Assembly: GCA_020726505.1 (NCBI GenBank)
Contig: JAHLEZ010000002.1
Coordinates: 5,332,001 to 5,396,000, forward strand
Reading direction: 5' to 3'
Origin: Leptodontidium sp. MPI-SDFR-AT-0119
Lineage: Eukaryota > Ascomycota > Leotiomycetes > Helotiales > Leptodontidiaceae
DNA length: 64,000 nucleotides
Positions 11,646 to 22,529 of the stretch are shown piece by piece. The position numbers were made by a program, and so were the translations under genes. Below the pieces are notes generated by a model. The model had not been told where the DNA came from. It did not search any database and saw only the letters and a list, made by a program, of their open reading frames with translations. Numbering within the stretch: the stretch's first letter is position 1; the number at the start of each line of letters is the position of its first letter.

Positions 11646-13085
11646 ATGAGTCTGGTCCGTCTTTCACCGCAGGTGCAGCGCATTCAAGCTACTTCGCCCT
11701 ACATTGATATTTACACCAACGCTCCAGCGAGTCCCCTCCGATCTCGACCATCAGAGCAACAAGCGGCCCTCACACTCCCTCATGCCCACCCTGAACCGAA
11801 GAGGTGGGAGAACCCCGGCGACTGGGGTGCGAGACACATGAACGATAAGGCCCCTTTCAATCTATGGGATGCCCAAGAACGGAAATATCGCTCGTTAACG
11901 CGCGACGAGTTGCAGTGGGTTCGCACAAACTTTGGAGATGGCGGGATTGGATCGTCGGGGTGGTTTATGTGCATCGAGACAGCCAACCCGCCACAGCCGG
12001 TACCTCTCACCATTGGATGCATGCCTGTTATGTTTACCGGTATCGGAGAAATGCAATTCGAACCTATCCCAAGGTCCCCTTATCCCAATCCTCGAGTTCC
12101 AGACCCCTGCCCGGCGATTCACTGGCCAGTTATGACTTTTCCTACCATGGAGCAAAATGTTGCCATCCTTACAGCATTACAACCTATGGCAAACGTACGA
12201 GCAATCTTCTATATGCCACATTGGACAATTGTCGAGCTTGAGTATGGCGATGGTCGTGTCTATGAGCCCAAGTCACTTCCAGGCATTGTGGGAGGATGCA
12301 CAACACTATACCACCATGCCGAAGCCCCGTTTTACGACTCAATGAGGAATATGACACGTGCGCGCCGTGTTGATCCTGCACAGCACTCCACGGCGGGTAT
12401 TGGACCAATGCCACAAGACGACCAAAATTACCTCAGGCAATCATCACACCTTAGTCCAGGTTGCAGAGTTGAGTGTGGCCATGGTATACCAGGTTCCCAG
12501 AACGAGGGCGTGAACGCCGCAACATCTGCAGGAGTCAAACTTCGGCATTTTGATGGACGAGAAGTGCTCACTGTTGCTCATCATGGGTTCTTGATTTCTA
12601 AGGAAGTGTATCATCCATACGCAGGCGAGGACAAGATCGGGGATATCATTGATACTAGACCAGAGCTTGATATAGCTCTAGTTGAACTTACGCCTACCGC
12701 CTCTGAAAGGTTTACAAACACTTGCTACTTTCAAGCTGAAACCCCTCGGGCGCTTTTAGAAGGCTCAGAGATCAAACAAGGGTCTTGGTCTGAGGTGGAT
12801 GGAATGAGCTCGGGTCTTGTTACTCTTTTAACATATGCGAAACGTTTCTCGAAGCCTAAACGACCGGCTGGACATCCTGAAATCGAGTTTAGAAGGTGGG
12901 AGGCACACTCAGTTGATGCAATGTTTGGGGCAGTCAACAACACCATATGTGAAGGGATGTGTGGAGCACCAATTGTTCAATGCGAGACAGGCGGAGTTTG
13001 CGGTTTTTTTCATCTCTCTGATGGATTAAATTGCTTCACTGCCCATTTAGACGATTTGGTAGCTGAGGGATGGCAGCTTGCTTAG
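11646..13085 (+). CDS. Trypsin-fold protease-like protein with Cys nucleophile (GMCGAP)
   Basis: Single exon, 479 residues. The open frame extends to 11496, but I chose the ATG at 11646 because the upstream part contains a TATA-like element and a CT-rich leader. The N-terminal half has no domain I know. The C-terminal 170 residues follow a chymotrypsin-like order: LTVAHHGF (candidate His312), PELDIALVEL (candidate Asp342) and EGMCGAPIV (Cys439 where trypsin has the Ser of GDSGGP), then GGVCGFFHLSDG as the substrate-pocket strand. Similar uncharacterised proteins are common in Leotiomycetes and Dothideomycetes. A Cys in this slot is best known from 3C-like cysteine proteases. No signal peptide is seen with this start. 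Family and triad are inferred from motifs only; substrate unknown. Confidence 0.65.
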   Translation: MSLVRLSPQVQRIQATSPYIDIYTNAPASPLRSRPSEQQAALTLPHAHPEPKRWENPGDWGARHMNDKAPFNLWDAQERKYRSLTRDELQWVRTNFGDGGIGSSGWFMCIETANPPQPVPLTIGCMPVMFTGIGEMQFEPIPRSPYPNPRVPDPCPAIHWPVMTFPTMEQNVAILTALQPMANVRAIFYMPHWTIVELEYGDGRVYEPKSLPGIVGGCTTLYHHAEAPFYDSMRNMTRARRVDPAQHSTAGIGPMPQDDQNYLRQSSHLSPGCRVECGHGIPGSQNEGVNAATSAGVKLRHFDGREVLTVAHHGFLISKEVYHPYAGEDKIGDIIDTRPELDIALVELTPTASERFTNTCYFQAETPRALLEGSEIKQGSWSEVDGMSSGLVTLLTYAKRFSKPKRPAGHPEIEFRRWEAHSVDAMFGAVNNTICEGMCGAPIVQCETGGVCGFFHLSDGLNCFTAHLDDLVAEGWQLA

Positions 13086-14100
13086 ATCCTAAAAGGAACG
13101 ATCAAAGTAGACTATTAGGCTACAGAGTGGGCTAGGGCATCTACTAGAAAATAACTTGTCGTTTTAGAGTATGTATATTATTGTAATTATTACTAGCAAG
13201 CTGAGGTAACTGCAGCACAATAGAATAGCTGGAGAGACGTTTCAATCAAAGCCGTTGCACAGTCGAATGACGTTTTGAGGATGAGCGAATTTCTGTCTTC
13301 GTCTCCAAGCCAAATTAGTGTACACTGTGCTTGCTAATAGATCTCACCCATGATCCGCACTTGCTGGTTCCGTTCGGAAGGGTTTCCTTGATTGATGCAG
13401 AGTGCATCGTACCAGCGGAAAGAACCCAGCAAGTCGTCCACCCCCGGCAGATCCTCGCCCCAAAAGACATCGTCCAACCAAGAATCCTAAATATATTGCC
13501 ACTATAAATTCGTAATTATACCGACAAAACTATAGATTTATTCCTTAATTTATGCGCCTCCCGTCTACATATCTATCGCTTACCCTATATAGTCGCCACA
13601 ATGGCGCACAATTCAAATCTTTCTAGTGCAACGCCTAAGAAGTTGAGAGGCATGTTCTAACAGTTGTCCTATTATTTCTTTTTCGTTAAATTTAAACGAT
13701 GATGCGCATGTGCCCAGTTTTAGGACCTTAGGGCGCCAAAATAGGAGCCCTCCAAACACACGGAGGATATACACACACATAAAGGTGAGGCTACATCTTC
13801 ACCCTCGGTCTATATTAGAAATAGGATCATCTCTTATTAAAGAGACTCTCTGCTACTAGGTTACTCTGTATAATATTAGACAGTATGTTCTAGCTTTCTG
13901 ACAACTAATGATCTTCTTCCGTAAGGCAGTTGAGGTAACGATTTAATAGACATCGCGCGAAGCACACATCGCACAAGACGGGAGCTGTTTCTCAAGAACT
14001 GACGCTGTGTGATCACCGAAGCAGTGCTTGAGAGTATATCGAATAGCGTGGCCTCATGTATCAATCAAGAGCAAATTCCTCTCAAATACGCCTAGTCCTT
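13086..14100. other. Intergenic stretch with a HET fragment
   Basis: Apart from the HET remnant at 13345-13480 (minus strand), nothing recognisable. The sequence is AT-rich and carries only short frames. Confidence 0.5.
13345..13480 (-). pseudogene. HET-domain fragment
   Basis: On the minus strand this reads WGEDLPG, then YDALCINQ, then ERNQQVRIMGEI. This is the central HET motif followed by the usual QV-x-x-MGEI(Y) block. No start, no flanking HET sequence and no open gene surround it, so it is an orphan relic. The stretch GAGGAT-TTGCC/CTGCCGGG is shared with the relic near 16480. Confidence 0.75.
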
Positions 14101-15999
14101 CTATATACTGGACGAAGCTGACACCTCGATCTCAAGCTCTTCCAGCATGTCAAGCACCTCACGAAGCGCAGGCCGCCTCCCTGACTCAGCTTGGATACTG
14201 TTGTAGTCTTCTCCATGCGCCCTCGCCTCCAGGAATGCCTCAGCTTCAGTGACTCGTCTCTCCCACCACGCTTTCGCTGCCTGCTGCGTCCTTGATTCAT
14301 CTCCCTTTGCCATACCTCCAGCATCACCAACAGGAACAAAAAGGCCACTTTCCAGATCAAAGCACACACTCCTGCCCTTCCGGATATCCCACTCATCCGC
14401 TCCAGCCGTGCACCTTTCAATCCAACCCCTCACCGCCTCCGGCGTCCTGCGAAATTGTGGAAATCGCCACGAGTGCTCATCGTCAACCCACGTTGCTGCT
14501 TCTCGCGTCAGCCCCCACCCCACGTCCGTATATATGGTAGGCTGGTTCTCGAAAATACACCAGAGGACTTTCCCCAGCGCAAAGACCATAGCCGATTCGC
14601 GCTCACGAGGCGAGAGGTATGTCCAAGCGACATCACCGTACAACGTATTTTCAGACGAAACAGCTACAAGCCGCTGCAGCGCCCTCGTATATCGTCCAGT
14701 GATCTCACTCGAAATAACAGTAGACCTCGCTATCACCACAAGGTACCAGATGTAGCAGACTTCAGGCGCGATCCAAGAGACCCAGCCTCCACGCTGTTCG
14801 AAGTCGACAAGTACGGCGTCACCGCCTGCAGTGAGCATAACGTTGTCGGGCTTTAGGTCAGCATGGTAACTGGCTATCGTGCGCGTGTGGATGTGAAGTA
14901 GGGCGGAGGTGATTTGGCGGGACCAGCGGATGCGGTCAAGCAGCGGGGTGGTGCTCGCGGGGGTGAGGACTTGGAGGAGGGATCCACCTGGGTAGTATGG
15001 CAGGATGAAGCCGCAGATACCGAGCTTGGGAGTCCCTGTGACGACGTATAGCGGGCGAACGGTGATGTTCGGGTGTGGCGCCATGGCCAGCAGAAGTTTC
15101 AGCTCGTGGTACGTTTGAGCGGGGTTTATAGGGGCGAAGCGGGCTGGTTTGACAGCTTTGAATACGAAGCGAGTAGTTTGGTCGTGAAGATGTGGAATTG
15201 ACACGATGCTAATTGTTTCGTGCGTATGGTCGAGGAGCTCGAGGCTGGAGAGTGATATCGAGTCGACCATTATCTCTAGTTCCTCATCCGATGATGATTG
15301 CCAGAGCTCTTGCAGCTCCGTTAAAGACAACAACTCGTGCTCAAGCTTGTGATTCGGGACCATACCAATTCTCATGTCGTGCACATTGCTGGCGATGTTC
15401 TCGACTACGACCCGTGACCCAAATGGCAGGACTTGGTACCGCGCCTCGAAATCAGGAATGTGCGAGGACCACACTGCCAGAGCATGCAGGACGTGGCGAG
15501 AGATACCTGGATGCCCGACCTGGTCTCGTGGGCATGTCACGGTTGCACCTGATTTGAGAAGCAGACGCAGCGCGGGCGGGTGCTGGCATTGATCTGGGAT
15601 GTAGACGTCGATGAAGAGAGGGGGACGGCCAAGGGCGAACCAGGGATACGCGTAGAATTGACTGCCGTCGACAGAGCAACCGGACATATGCCATTGGATA
15701 AGTGGTGGAAGGTGGACAGCAGATGCTATAGTGTCAACTCTATTCTTGGGATTCAATGGGGAGAGTGCCCATTTAATGTTGTTTTGCAGTTTGGATTCGG
15801 GTTCGGCACTACTAGGCAGTGACTCTTCTGGGGGTAGCAGCGGTAGTATGGCCGCCAGCGGACTCACAAGCGTCTTAAAGACAAGACCTGAGGACTCCAT
15901 GATTCTCAAACGCAAGTTGATGCAACGATTGCCATGGATGAGGAGGGTTGCTTTGTCTAGCCTGATGTACGATCCTAGCCAAGCTCGCAAGGATGACAA
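14101..15999 (-). CDS. Protein-kinase-like protein
   Basis: One open frame of 632 residues; a start at Met34 (base 15900) is also possible and would give 599. The first 250 residues match nothing I recognise. The kinase core follows: FVFKAVK (Lys281, ATP anchor), YHEL (Glu299, C-helix), a hinge-like ILPYYPGG, YHADLKPDN (Asp381 catalytic base, Asn386), LVDFEQ (Asp399, with DFG changed to DFE) and APE at 411-413. The activation segment between DFE and APE is very short (about 10 residues), so regulation by loop phosphorylation looks unlikely. Catalytic residues are all present, so activity is plausible. The C-terminal 110 residues are rich in charged residues. It lies between HET relics. Probably soluble; substrate unknown. 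Confidence 0.75.
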   Translation of the reverse strand: MSSLRAWLGSYIRLDKATLLIHGNRCINLRLRIMESSGLVFKTLVSPLAAILPLLPPEESLPSSAEPESKLQNNIKWALSPLNPKNRVDTIASAVHLPPLIQWHMSGCSVDGSQFYAYPWFALGRPPLFIDVYIPDQCQHPPALRLLLKSGATVTCPRDQVGHPGISRHVLHALAVWSSHIPDFEARYQVLPFGSRVVVENIASNVHDMRIGMVPNHKLEHELLSLTELQELWQSSSDEELEIMVDSISLSSLELLDHTHETISIVSIPHLHDQTTRFVFKAVKPARFAPINPAQTYHELKLLLAMAPHPNITVRPLYVVTGTPKLGICGFILPYYPGGSLLQVLTPASTTPLLDRIRWSRQITSALLHIHTRTIASYHADLKPDNVMLTAGGDAVLVDFEQRGGWVSWIAPEVCYIWYLVVIARSTVISSEITGRYTRALQRLVAVSSENTLYGDVAWTYLSPRERESAMVFALGKVLWCIFENQPTIYTDVGWGLTREAATWVDDEHSWRFPQFRRTPEAVRGWIERCTAGADEWDIRKGRSVCFDLESGLFVPVGDAGGMAKGDESRTQQAAKAWWERRVTEAEAFLEARAHGEDYNSIQAESGRRPALREVLDMLEELEIEVSASSSI

Positions 16000-16380
16000 G
16001 TAGCTGGTAGGAGACAGGAGAACTTAAGGATAGTAAAAGGGAGGGAAGCGCGATTGCGAACAAAGCTGCGGATAAGGAAGAAGGAAGCCATAAACCCATG
16101 TCCACTGGCATAGTAGGTACAAGTCTATCGAATCGCACCTGTTGTTGGATCTTACCACGTGGACCAATAGAAGGCGAGTGCAGGGAGAGGCACGCTGCGA
16201 GAGCTCGGCTTAGGTTAGAGCAGCGAATGCCTAAGTCTAAAGACAGAAATAGACTTTTGTGTCTTGAAAATGAATTTATTTTAGGACGTATACTAAGCTA
16301 CCTAGGATTGGGCCTCCTATAGCTAGAGGAAAGAATACTTTCTATATTTCCTGACCTGACTAGCGCAAAAAAAAACCCCC
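16000..16380. other. Intergenic stretch
   Basis: No gene, RNA or repeat recognised. Likely upstream region of the minus-strand kinase-like gene. Confidence 0.5.
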
Positions 16381-16394
16381 CTCACAAAACAGAG

Positions 16395-17267
16395 GTCCAA
16401 GCCTCAAGTTTCCGAGGTGTTTTGTTCGGTATCAATCGACTTATAGACAGAGTGCATTGAACCAGCAAGTCACCTACCCGGCAAATCCTCGGGCCCGTTA
16501 AGGCCCTTCCACCCACCTGTAACTCACCCACCAGACGTGTGAATAAAATATTTACATTTATTAATGTTGTAAAAACGTACAACAACTTTGGAAGTTGAGG
16601 GTCTTGCTGCGACAAACTCTCGCTTAACCAGATGGCCGGTTTTTAAACAGCACCGAATAAACCTAGTAGAGCGTGGGCGTGTGCCGACTCGCAAACGCCA
16701 TAGCTGAAAATTCCCCCAGTGTTGCCTGCCTAATAAGTTTCTGAGGTATTTTGTTCTGTATCAATCGACTTATGAGCAAATCTGGTTTATCCAAAGATGA
16801 CCGGTTTGGCATACTTGAGCTAGGTGGACCAAGGCGTTTGCGAGATTCGGAGTAATGTTTAAGAACACGTTTGTTGACCCAAGGGGTAGTTCTTCCATGG
16901 CCCCTTGCTCTCCTCATGCGTACAAAACTGCTTCATAGAGTGGTGCGCTATCCAGTGAGGTCTCTATGATCTCATAGACGTAGTTGTTGCCAGCGCACTC
17001 CAAAACTTTGAGCAGCCTGATGCATCTGCTCTCTTCCAATGCAGTGTGTCGATACAGGGTGCGAGTAGGGGAAATTGGCGACATGGCTGTAAGAAGCGCT
17101 GGAGACTGCATAGTTCTATGCAAGTAACCTCGACCAGTGTTCCCTGCTTTTGTACGGAGGTGCTGACTGACAGCAGTGATGGGTAGCTGTTGGCTTGTGA
17201 TGCGCCATCTGACTACGCTCAAGATCTCGCGAAGTAGATGTTCTTGATCGTGATGGAGCTCCCACAA
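16395..17267 (-). pseudogene. HET-domain gene remnant with a duplicated core
   Basis: The minus-strand frame 17267-16914 ends with the HET N-terminus: ESRCIRLLKVL, YEIIETSLDSAPLYEAVLYA. Downstream (16860-16735) a decayed core reads WINQIC followed by SIDTEQNTSET in shifted frames. A second copy of that core at 16500-16405 reads EDLPG and ALCL. The two cores share a 40-base direct repeat (16405-16444 and 16734-16773, about five differences). Stops and frame changes rule out an intact gene. Confidence 0.7.
16405..16773. repeat. 40-base direct repeat pair within HET remnant
   Basis: 16405-16444 and 16734-16773 share AAGTTTC-GAGGT-TTTTGTTC followed by GTATCAATCGACTTAT. The spacing is 329 bases. 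Confidence 0.8.
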
Positions 17268-19228
17268 ATGGCATCGAGATATATTGAGTCAGTCCTTGTA
17301 GACCGCTGTAAAACTGAGGCTGGCTTAGCTTCAGCCTTACAATGTCTTTTCGGAGTTGTCGACTCAGCTATACAAAGCCTTCAGCCCTATACGCCAGAGC
17401 TGGCAGCTCAGCTCTCTCCCAAGTGACCCAACCCTACAAGCTAGCGCTAACTCGTCGTTAAGCCTACCTGGGTAGAATAGGAATAACAGAGAAGACGTCG
17501 GGTAGTGAGGGGGATAGCGTGGATTAGCCGAAGGCGCCAAGGTTCTGGCTTCTACTTAAGAGAGCTCTCTTGTATCATACCTCATATTCAAGGGCCCTCC
17601 TGGCTTCTACCTCTGCCTGGTTGATCCGTCCTACAGTAGGTGATTAGGAGAGACGTCGTTTGAAGCCGAGAGAAGACAGCCTATCGGCAATCATCATGGT
17701 ACAACACTGCAAGCCTGAGAAGCTTGCCAATCACGGGTCCGCATACCTAACATCACAGAATTCGCAAGAGGCGTAGGACTTGTGGATTTTAGATTTTCAA
17801 ACGTGACGGATAATTTTCGCCCATGGAGAGCTGCTGAAGAGTTGTTCTCGGCTTTCGTTCCTTTCTCCATCTGGTGTGGTTTGTGAGAAACTACTCACTC
17901 GCCACCTGATTGTGTGAGATATTTTCAAGTGTTCAGAAGTTCAGGAAACCAATCAGAGCTCAAAGTAACCTCAATCTTACTTTGGGGTCGTAAGGAATGA
18001 CTTGGCTTGAAAAGTGGCGATTAGATCTCAGTTCGAGGAGATCCACAAACGAAAGACGGAATATTAACTGATATGAATTCGGAGCATCTCAGCGACTAAC
18101 CTTCTCATAGAGAGCTTGTGTTTTGAATGACAAGATGCAAAGAACTAGTCTAAACCACAGTCATGAATGGGACTGATAAAGAGCGGTCATGTCAGATGAG
18201 AGACTTTGATTAATGAAAGGCATAATATCGATTCAACCTTGGGAGGGAAGACACTATTCGTTAGAATTGCCAAGAAATGAATACCACGTAGATCGCAGGA
18301 GCCAATGTTGTTTTGTATTCTCCGATGTGTCTTCAATTTAAAGAATCTCGAAAATAGATCATGGGCCATAGAAAATAAGCGGGTGGTGACTAGACCCTCG
18401 CTAAAGCCTCCTATGAGATCAAGGTCAATTCAGGCTGTTCTCGTCAACTCAGACCTTTCCATCCCAATGTCGTTCAACACCAAATACAACACCCACCATT
18501 CGATATTGTGTACGCATGCAACTTAAAATAATTAGATGCGGTCAGCGTCACATTCTACAAGCATCATAGAACTTTAACACGTGGTTTGGGCCGCCTGCGA
18601 ACTGAGCTCAGACGAAACCTGCACGGAATGCCTTCCACCACAAAGCCAATCCACGGCTCGAGCCTATCGGATGCATTTTTATTTCAGCTTCCGGACGTCT
18701 AATAACGTTAAATCCATGGTATTCATTTTATTTCAATGTATGAGACCTTCCTAGGCCGTCCTCTTGCTTTCCCAATGCGCAAACTCTTGAGCGAACTTCG
18801 GTTTCTCTCACGCCAGGACCAGTTCAGACTGGTCTGCTTAGATGAACATTACGAATTCCCTCTATCATTGGACTCGCTGGTCCCTCCCCGATAATTTCAA
18901 ATACCTGGGTGGGTTCTCCTTGGTTCGTCTCTGCAGTGTGACTGGAATTGTGGTATGCATTCGTCGAGGGCGTCAATGATACAAGGGTTGATATGCGGGG
19001 AAGCTGGATATTGGGCGCAGGGGGACCCCGCATTGAAGCTCGTCCATGGCAAGGCCCCACGTTAGCGAGCTTCTTAGAATGCGACGTGATGCAGGCATAT
19101 ATGGTGAGGAGCTTTCCCTGGCCCAATGTATTTCTCGTGGTAAAGAACTGTTCCCTTGGCACGGTTAAACAGATCAAACTGGACATTTCGACTTCAGGTA
19201 TTCCGAATACAGGCTTGTTTCCAGCAAC
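17268..19228. other. Gene-free stretch
   Basis: Nothing supported across almost 2 kb. Near 17615 the words TGCCTGGTTGATCC resemble the 5' end of 18S rRNA, but the sequence after them does not continue as rRNA. The minus-strand open frame 18824-19285 overlaps the start of the next gene and has no recognisable content. Confidence 0.55.
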
Positions 19229-20300
19229 ATGTCTTCTAACGGGACTACTCACAAAAACGATGAAGTACACAAGGTAGATGAGCATTATCCAGAAGGCCTT
19301 GGTCTAGGAGCCAATTTGTCCCAAGTCAAAACTTCTGGTGGAATGACCATCTCTCCTGAGCTGTTCGAAAAGGTAGCCTAGCGTTTTTCATACTTTCACA
19401 GTGCAAAGAAGAGCTCAAGTTGACAAGACTAGCTCTACCTAACTCCCAAAACACAAACGACTGGCGATTTCAGAAAGCGCTTTGCCAATCCGACTCCACT
19501 TGGCCTCATGGGGTAAAGCTGTTACTCTCCAAGTTTTCTTCGCCGTTCTAACTCGATACTCAGCTTCGTCATCTCGGCGTTGACATATGCTGCAATTATG
19601 ATGGGATGGGGTGGCTCGACTACACTGACTGGCGTTGCGTACGTTTCACACCCTGCCCAAACCGCACACTTCTCGCTAATCCTCCTCAACAGTGGTATCT
19701 TTTTCTTCACCGGACCTGTCCTCCTCCTTCTTGCTCTTATATTCGAATGGATCATGGGGAACTTCTTCTCTATGCTAGTCATGGGAATGTTCGCCGTCTT
19801 CTGGCTTTCCTTCGGCGTCCTACAAACACCTTCCTGGGGCATTGCGGCATCCTACAGCGCAACAGGAGATGCAGCCGAAGGTGCTGCCTCGGTTGGATAC
19901 AATGCTGCAATCGCTCTATACCTGACGATGTGGGGGTTCTGGCTTTTCACCACTTTCATCTTCACGTTGAAGACAAATACGGTGTTTGCGTTGATCTTCC
20001 TGTGTGCCTTTATCAGCAGCTTCATTTTTGCTGGCGCGTATTACAAAGTTAGTACTAAGGAGTACGATATGGCATTGAAACTGCAGAAGGTAAGTGAATC
20101 TATTCAGCTTCTCTGGGAATTGGTTCTGATCAAACCAGGCTGGAGGAGCTATATTCTTCGTATTGGCCGTTCTTGGATACTACATCACAGTCGTGATGAT
20201 AGCAGCGGAGATGAGAATGACTGTCAAGCTTCCCGTTGGAGACCTCTCGCACTTCTGGCCGAAGTCTGAGGATCTCGCAGATATGGAGAAGAATGAATAA
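19229..20300 (+). CDS. Gpr1/Fun34/YaaH-family acetate transporter
   Basis: Four exons: 19229-19372, 19433-19512, 19564-20089, 20139-20300; 912 coding bases, 303 residues. The family exports or imports acetate and other monocarboxylates across the plasma membrane with six helices. The signature NPTPLGLMG spans the exon 2-3 junction just before the first helix (GFVISALTYAAIMMGWGG). Later helices include FFTGPVLLLLALIFEW, ALYLTMWGFWLFTTFIF, FALIFLCAFISSFIFAGAYY and FVLAVLGYYITVVMIAAE. The N-terminal MTISPELFEKLYLTP is the usual cytoplasmic lead. The tail ends in SHFWPKSEDLADMEKNE. Length and every intron phase fit an intact gene. Substrate assignment is by family only. Confidence 0.92.
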
Positions 20301-21476
20301 GCGGAAGGTGATCTGAAGATAGTGGATACAAGAGTTTGACACTGTCAGCAGTTCTTTTTTCATTTTAGCATTGTCGACTAGCTTATCATGCAGCTCCGGA
20401 TGTAATTGAAGCAATCTCCAGCAGTCATTACACGACTCCTTTATTTTGTGTGACAAAGGAATAATCCAAAGCAATGGTGCTCATCATCATTTCCCTATTT
20501 CCGACCGTAGATTTAAGGAAGCCCCACACGCACTAAAAGCAAAACGAGACTGTGTTTGAGCGTGGGAAATGGCAAATGGTGTCTTCAACAAGGACCATTT
20601 GCCTCTTTCGGGCCACATCCCGTGTGATGTGGAAATCAAGACAAGAAGCGCCATGGTTGCTCTTGGCATGTACTTCCTCGTGACCCCGCGATATTAAACC
20701 TTTCGAGCTCTTCCAAATGAGAAAGCAGATCTTGCATGAGTCTTTCAGAATAGCACGTGACTACTTCGAACGCTGCTTGCATCCTAGCATCTTCGTTCTC
20801 CGATCCGCTAGGCTCCTCTAACATGATCAGTGCGAGTGTCGTACGAGACTCACAGCCCCCCCCCCCCCCTTTTTTTTTTAACGGTATGAAAGGTGTTCTT
20901 GACTGGGGAAGTGGAATATTGGATGAAGTGGGGGGCAAGTTGCCTCTTGAAGCACCACCAAAAACTTTTTAGTTTGATTCTAGTTATTGATCAAGTCCAA
21001 GCTGTGATTATAAGCATTTTCTCAACGTTCTATTGCTTTTGCATTCCTGAGGATATTTTTCGAGAAGACTGTGGAATAATTAAGGTTCAAATCCCGACAA
21101 CGATCATGAAGTTTGGTGTCGGAAATCATACGCTTAATAGCCAGGATATACATCTTGAAACCGAACATTGGATTGATCTGGGGTAACCCAGCCTGTCACC
21201 TGTCAGAAACTATGTCGCTAGACGAAACATGACGGCAACTTTAAAACATCTCGAGTCGTATTGTTTGGAAAGGCGGATACGGGCACCAACCCCAGAGCAT
21301 TGGCGAGCAGTCCTGGAGTACATAAAAACGCAGAGTTCCAGCCTATTTGAAGAAATATTCTTCATTCCACCTTTCTCTCATTTCTATCATCTACGCTGGT
21401 CGTGGCCTCGTCAAATTAATCTCCATCTAATCCACTCTCAATTCGGAAGCATTTCGATCCTCCCATCTCCATCACC
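20301..21476. other. Intergenic stretch with homopolymer tract
   Basis: No gene supported. Contains the C-then-T homopolymer tract at 20856-20879. A GGTTCAAATCC word at 21084 looks like a tRNA B-box, but no cloverleaf or A-box surrounds it. Confidence 0.55.
20856..20879. repeat. Poly-C/poly-T homopolymer tract
   Basis: A run of about 14 C followed directly by about 10 T. Such pyrimidine runs are prone to slippage and to assembly error. Confidence 0.9.
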
Positions 21477-21770
21477 ATGCGCTTCTCAATCACCACTCTG
21501 GCTCTCCTAGTCAGCCTCGCAGCAGGAGCCCCCCACAACCGCAACGGAGCCGCTACCTCTCCCGACGCTATTTCTACTCAGAGCAATGCCGCGACTGACA
21601 ATTCAGCGACGTCCTCCGGTGGAGCAGGGGGATCCAGCATCATCCAACAACTTCAAGGTACCTTCGATCGAAACAACCCGAACGGTACACCCACAAGTGC
21701 TGGAGATCCGGATGATCTAAATGGCGACGGAGTCATCAATGTCTTTGAGGCTGGGGCTCAGGCTAGCTAG
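21477..21770 (+). CDS. Small secreted protein with a DxNGDG loop
   Basis: Single exon, 97 residues. The N-terminus MRFSITTLALLVSLAAGAP is a textbook signal peptide with cleavage expected after Ala17 or Ala18. The mature part is Ser/Thr/Asn-rich and low in complexity. It then ends with DPDDLNGDGVINVFEA, which has the spacing of an EF-hand or dockerin-type calcium loop (Asp, Asn, Asp at positions 1, 3, 5 and Glu late). There are no cysteines. A CT-rich leader and CACC precede the ATG, a good fungal context. I do not recognise a family. It may be a cell-wall or apoplastic peptide; calcium binding is inferred from the loop alone. Confidence 0.75.
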   Translation: MRFSITTLALLVSLAAGAPHNRNGAATSPDAISTQSNAATDNSATSSGGAGGSSIIQQLQGTFDRNNPNGTPTSAGDPDDLNGDGVINVFEAGAQAS

Positions 21771-22529
21771 GGTTGGAAAAGCGGGTGTGAGACTTCGGTT
21801 AGCGGGGCGGCATTAGTAGCTGAGCGAGAGCTGGCTGGTCGGAGGACCTGTTGTGCACTGAATGTAACTATACCCGGGGCCTTGTAGCGGACTGATCTTG
21901 TGCCAACCCTATCAAGTAATCTTGTAGTGTGTGTCTAATTCTACCCGGCGCGAGACTCAGCCCTCCCCTTCCCAAGCAAATACGCCCAATCATCAAATAC
22001 ATAAGTCACAATATATCAACTTCAGCCGCATCCAGATTGAAAGGCATCAGAGTGTTATGTTACGATTCAAGGCGACTATATGAGAAGGAATGCTCCATTT
22101 CGTACTAATCTCCGCCTGATTCCCAGCCTCACTCTCAGCCTGTTTGCCTGAGATGCGGTCAACTTCCAACCAATAGAGAAGCACATGTTGTTTTCAGTAC
22201 TCAGACACAGTTGCAGTTTCCCTTGTACAAATCAAAATAACCAAAGTCAACTGGGTAATCTATCAAAATATTTCAAAATCAGAAAGGTGGGGGTACATTA
22301 TCATACACTGGTTGGAGTAGCATGCATGGGATTGGTTGAACAACGACATACAAACTCATGCACAACCCCACCCAGAGCCGCCAGGAACATATCATCTCCC
22401 TTGTGTGACAAGAGAAAGGAGTTCTGGGATGTCATTAATCAATCGATTAACTCGGAAATATGGCTGGACTTGGCTCGGCCCCTTAACGGCATCGATCCGC
22501 ACATTCTGCACGCAGTCATGATCTTCAAA
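21771..22529. other. Intergenic stretch
   Basis: Three-prime regions of two convergent genes. The plus-strand frame 22185-22721 is antisense to the last exon of the Zn2Cys6 gene and is not supported. Confidence 0.55.

Noticed and set aside
17610..17640. TGCCTGGTTGATCC resembling the start of 18S rRNA
   Set aside because: Only about 20 bases match and the following sequence does not continue as rRNA.
18824..19285. 153-residue minus-strand open frame
   Set aside because: It overlaps the start of the Gpr1-family gene on the other strand and has no recognisable features beyond a hydrophobic N-terminus.
21084..21094. GGTTCAAATCC, a perfect tRNA B-box
   Set aside because: No A-box at the right distance and no acceptor or anticodon stem could be paired.
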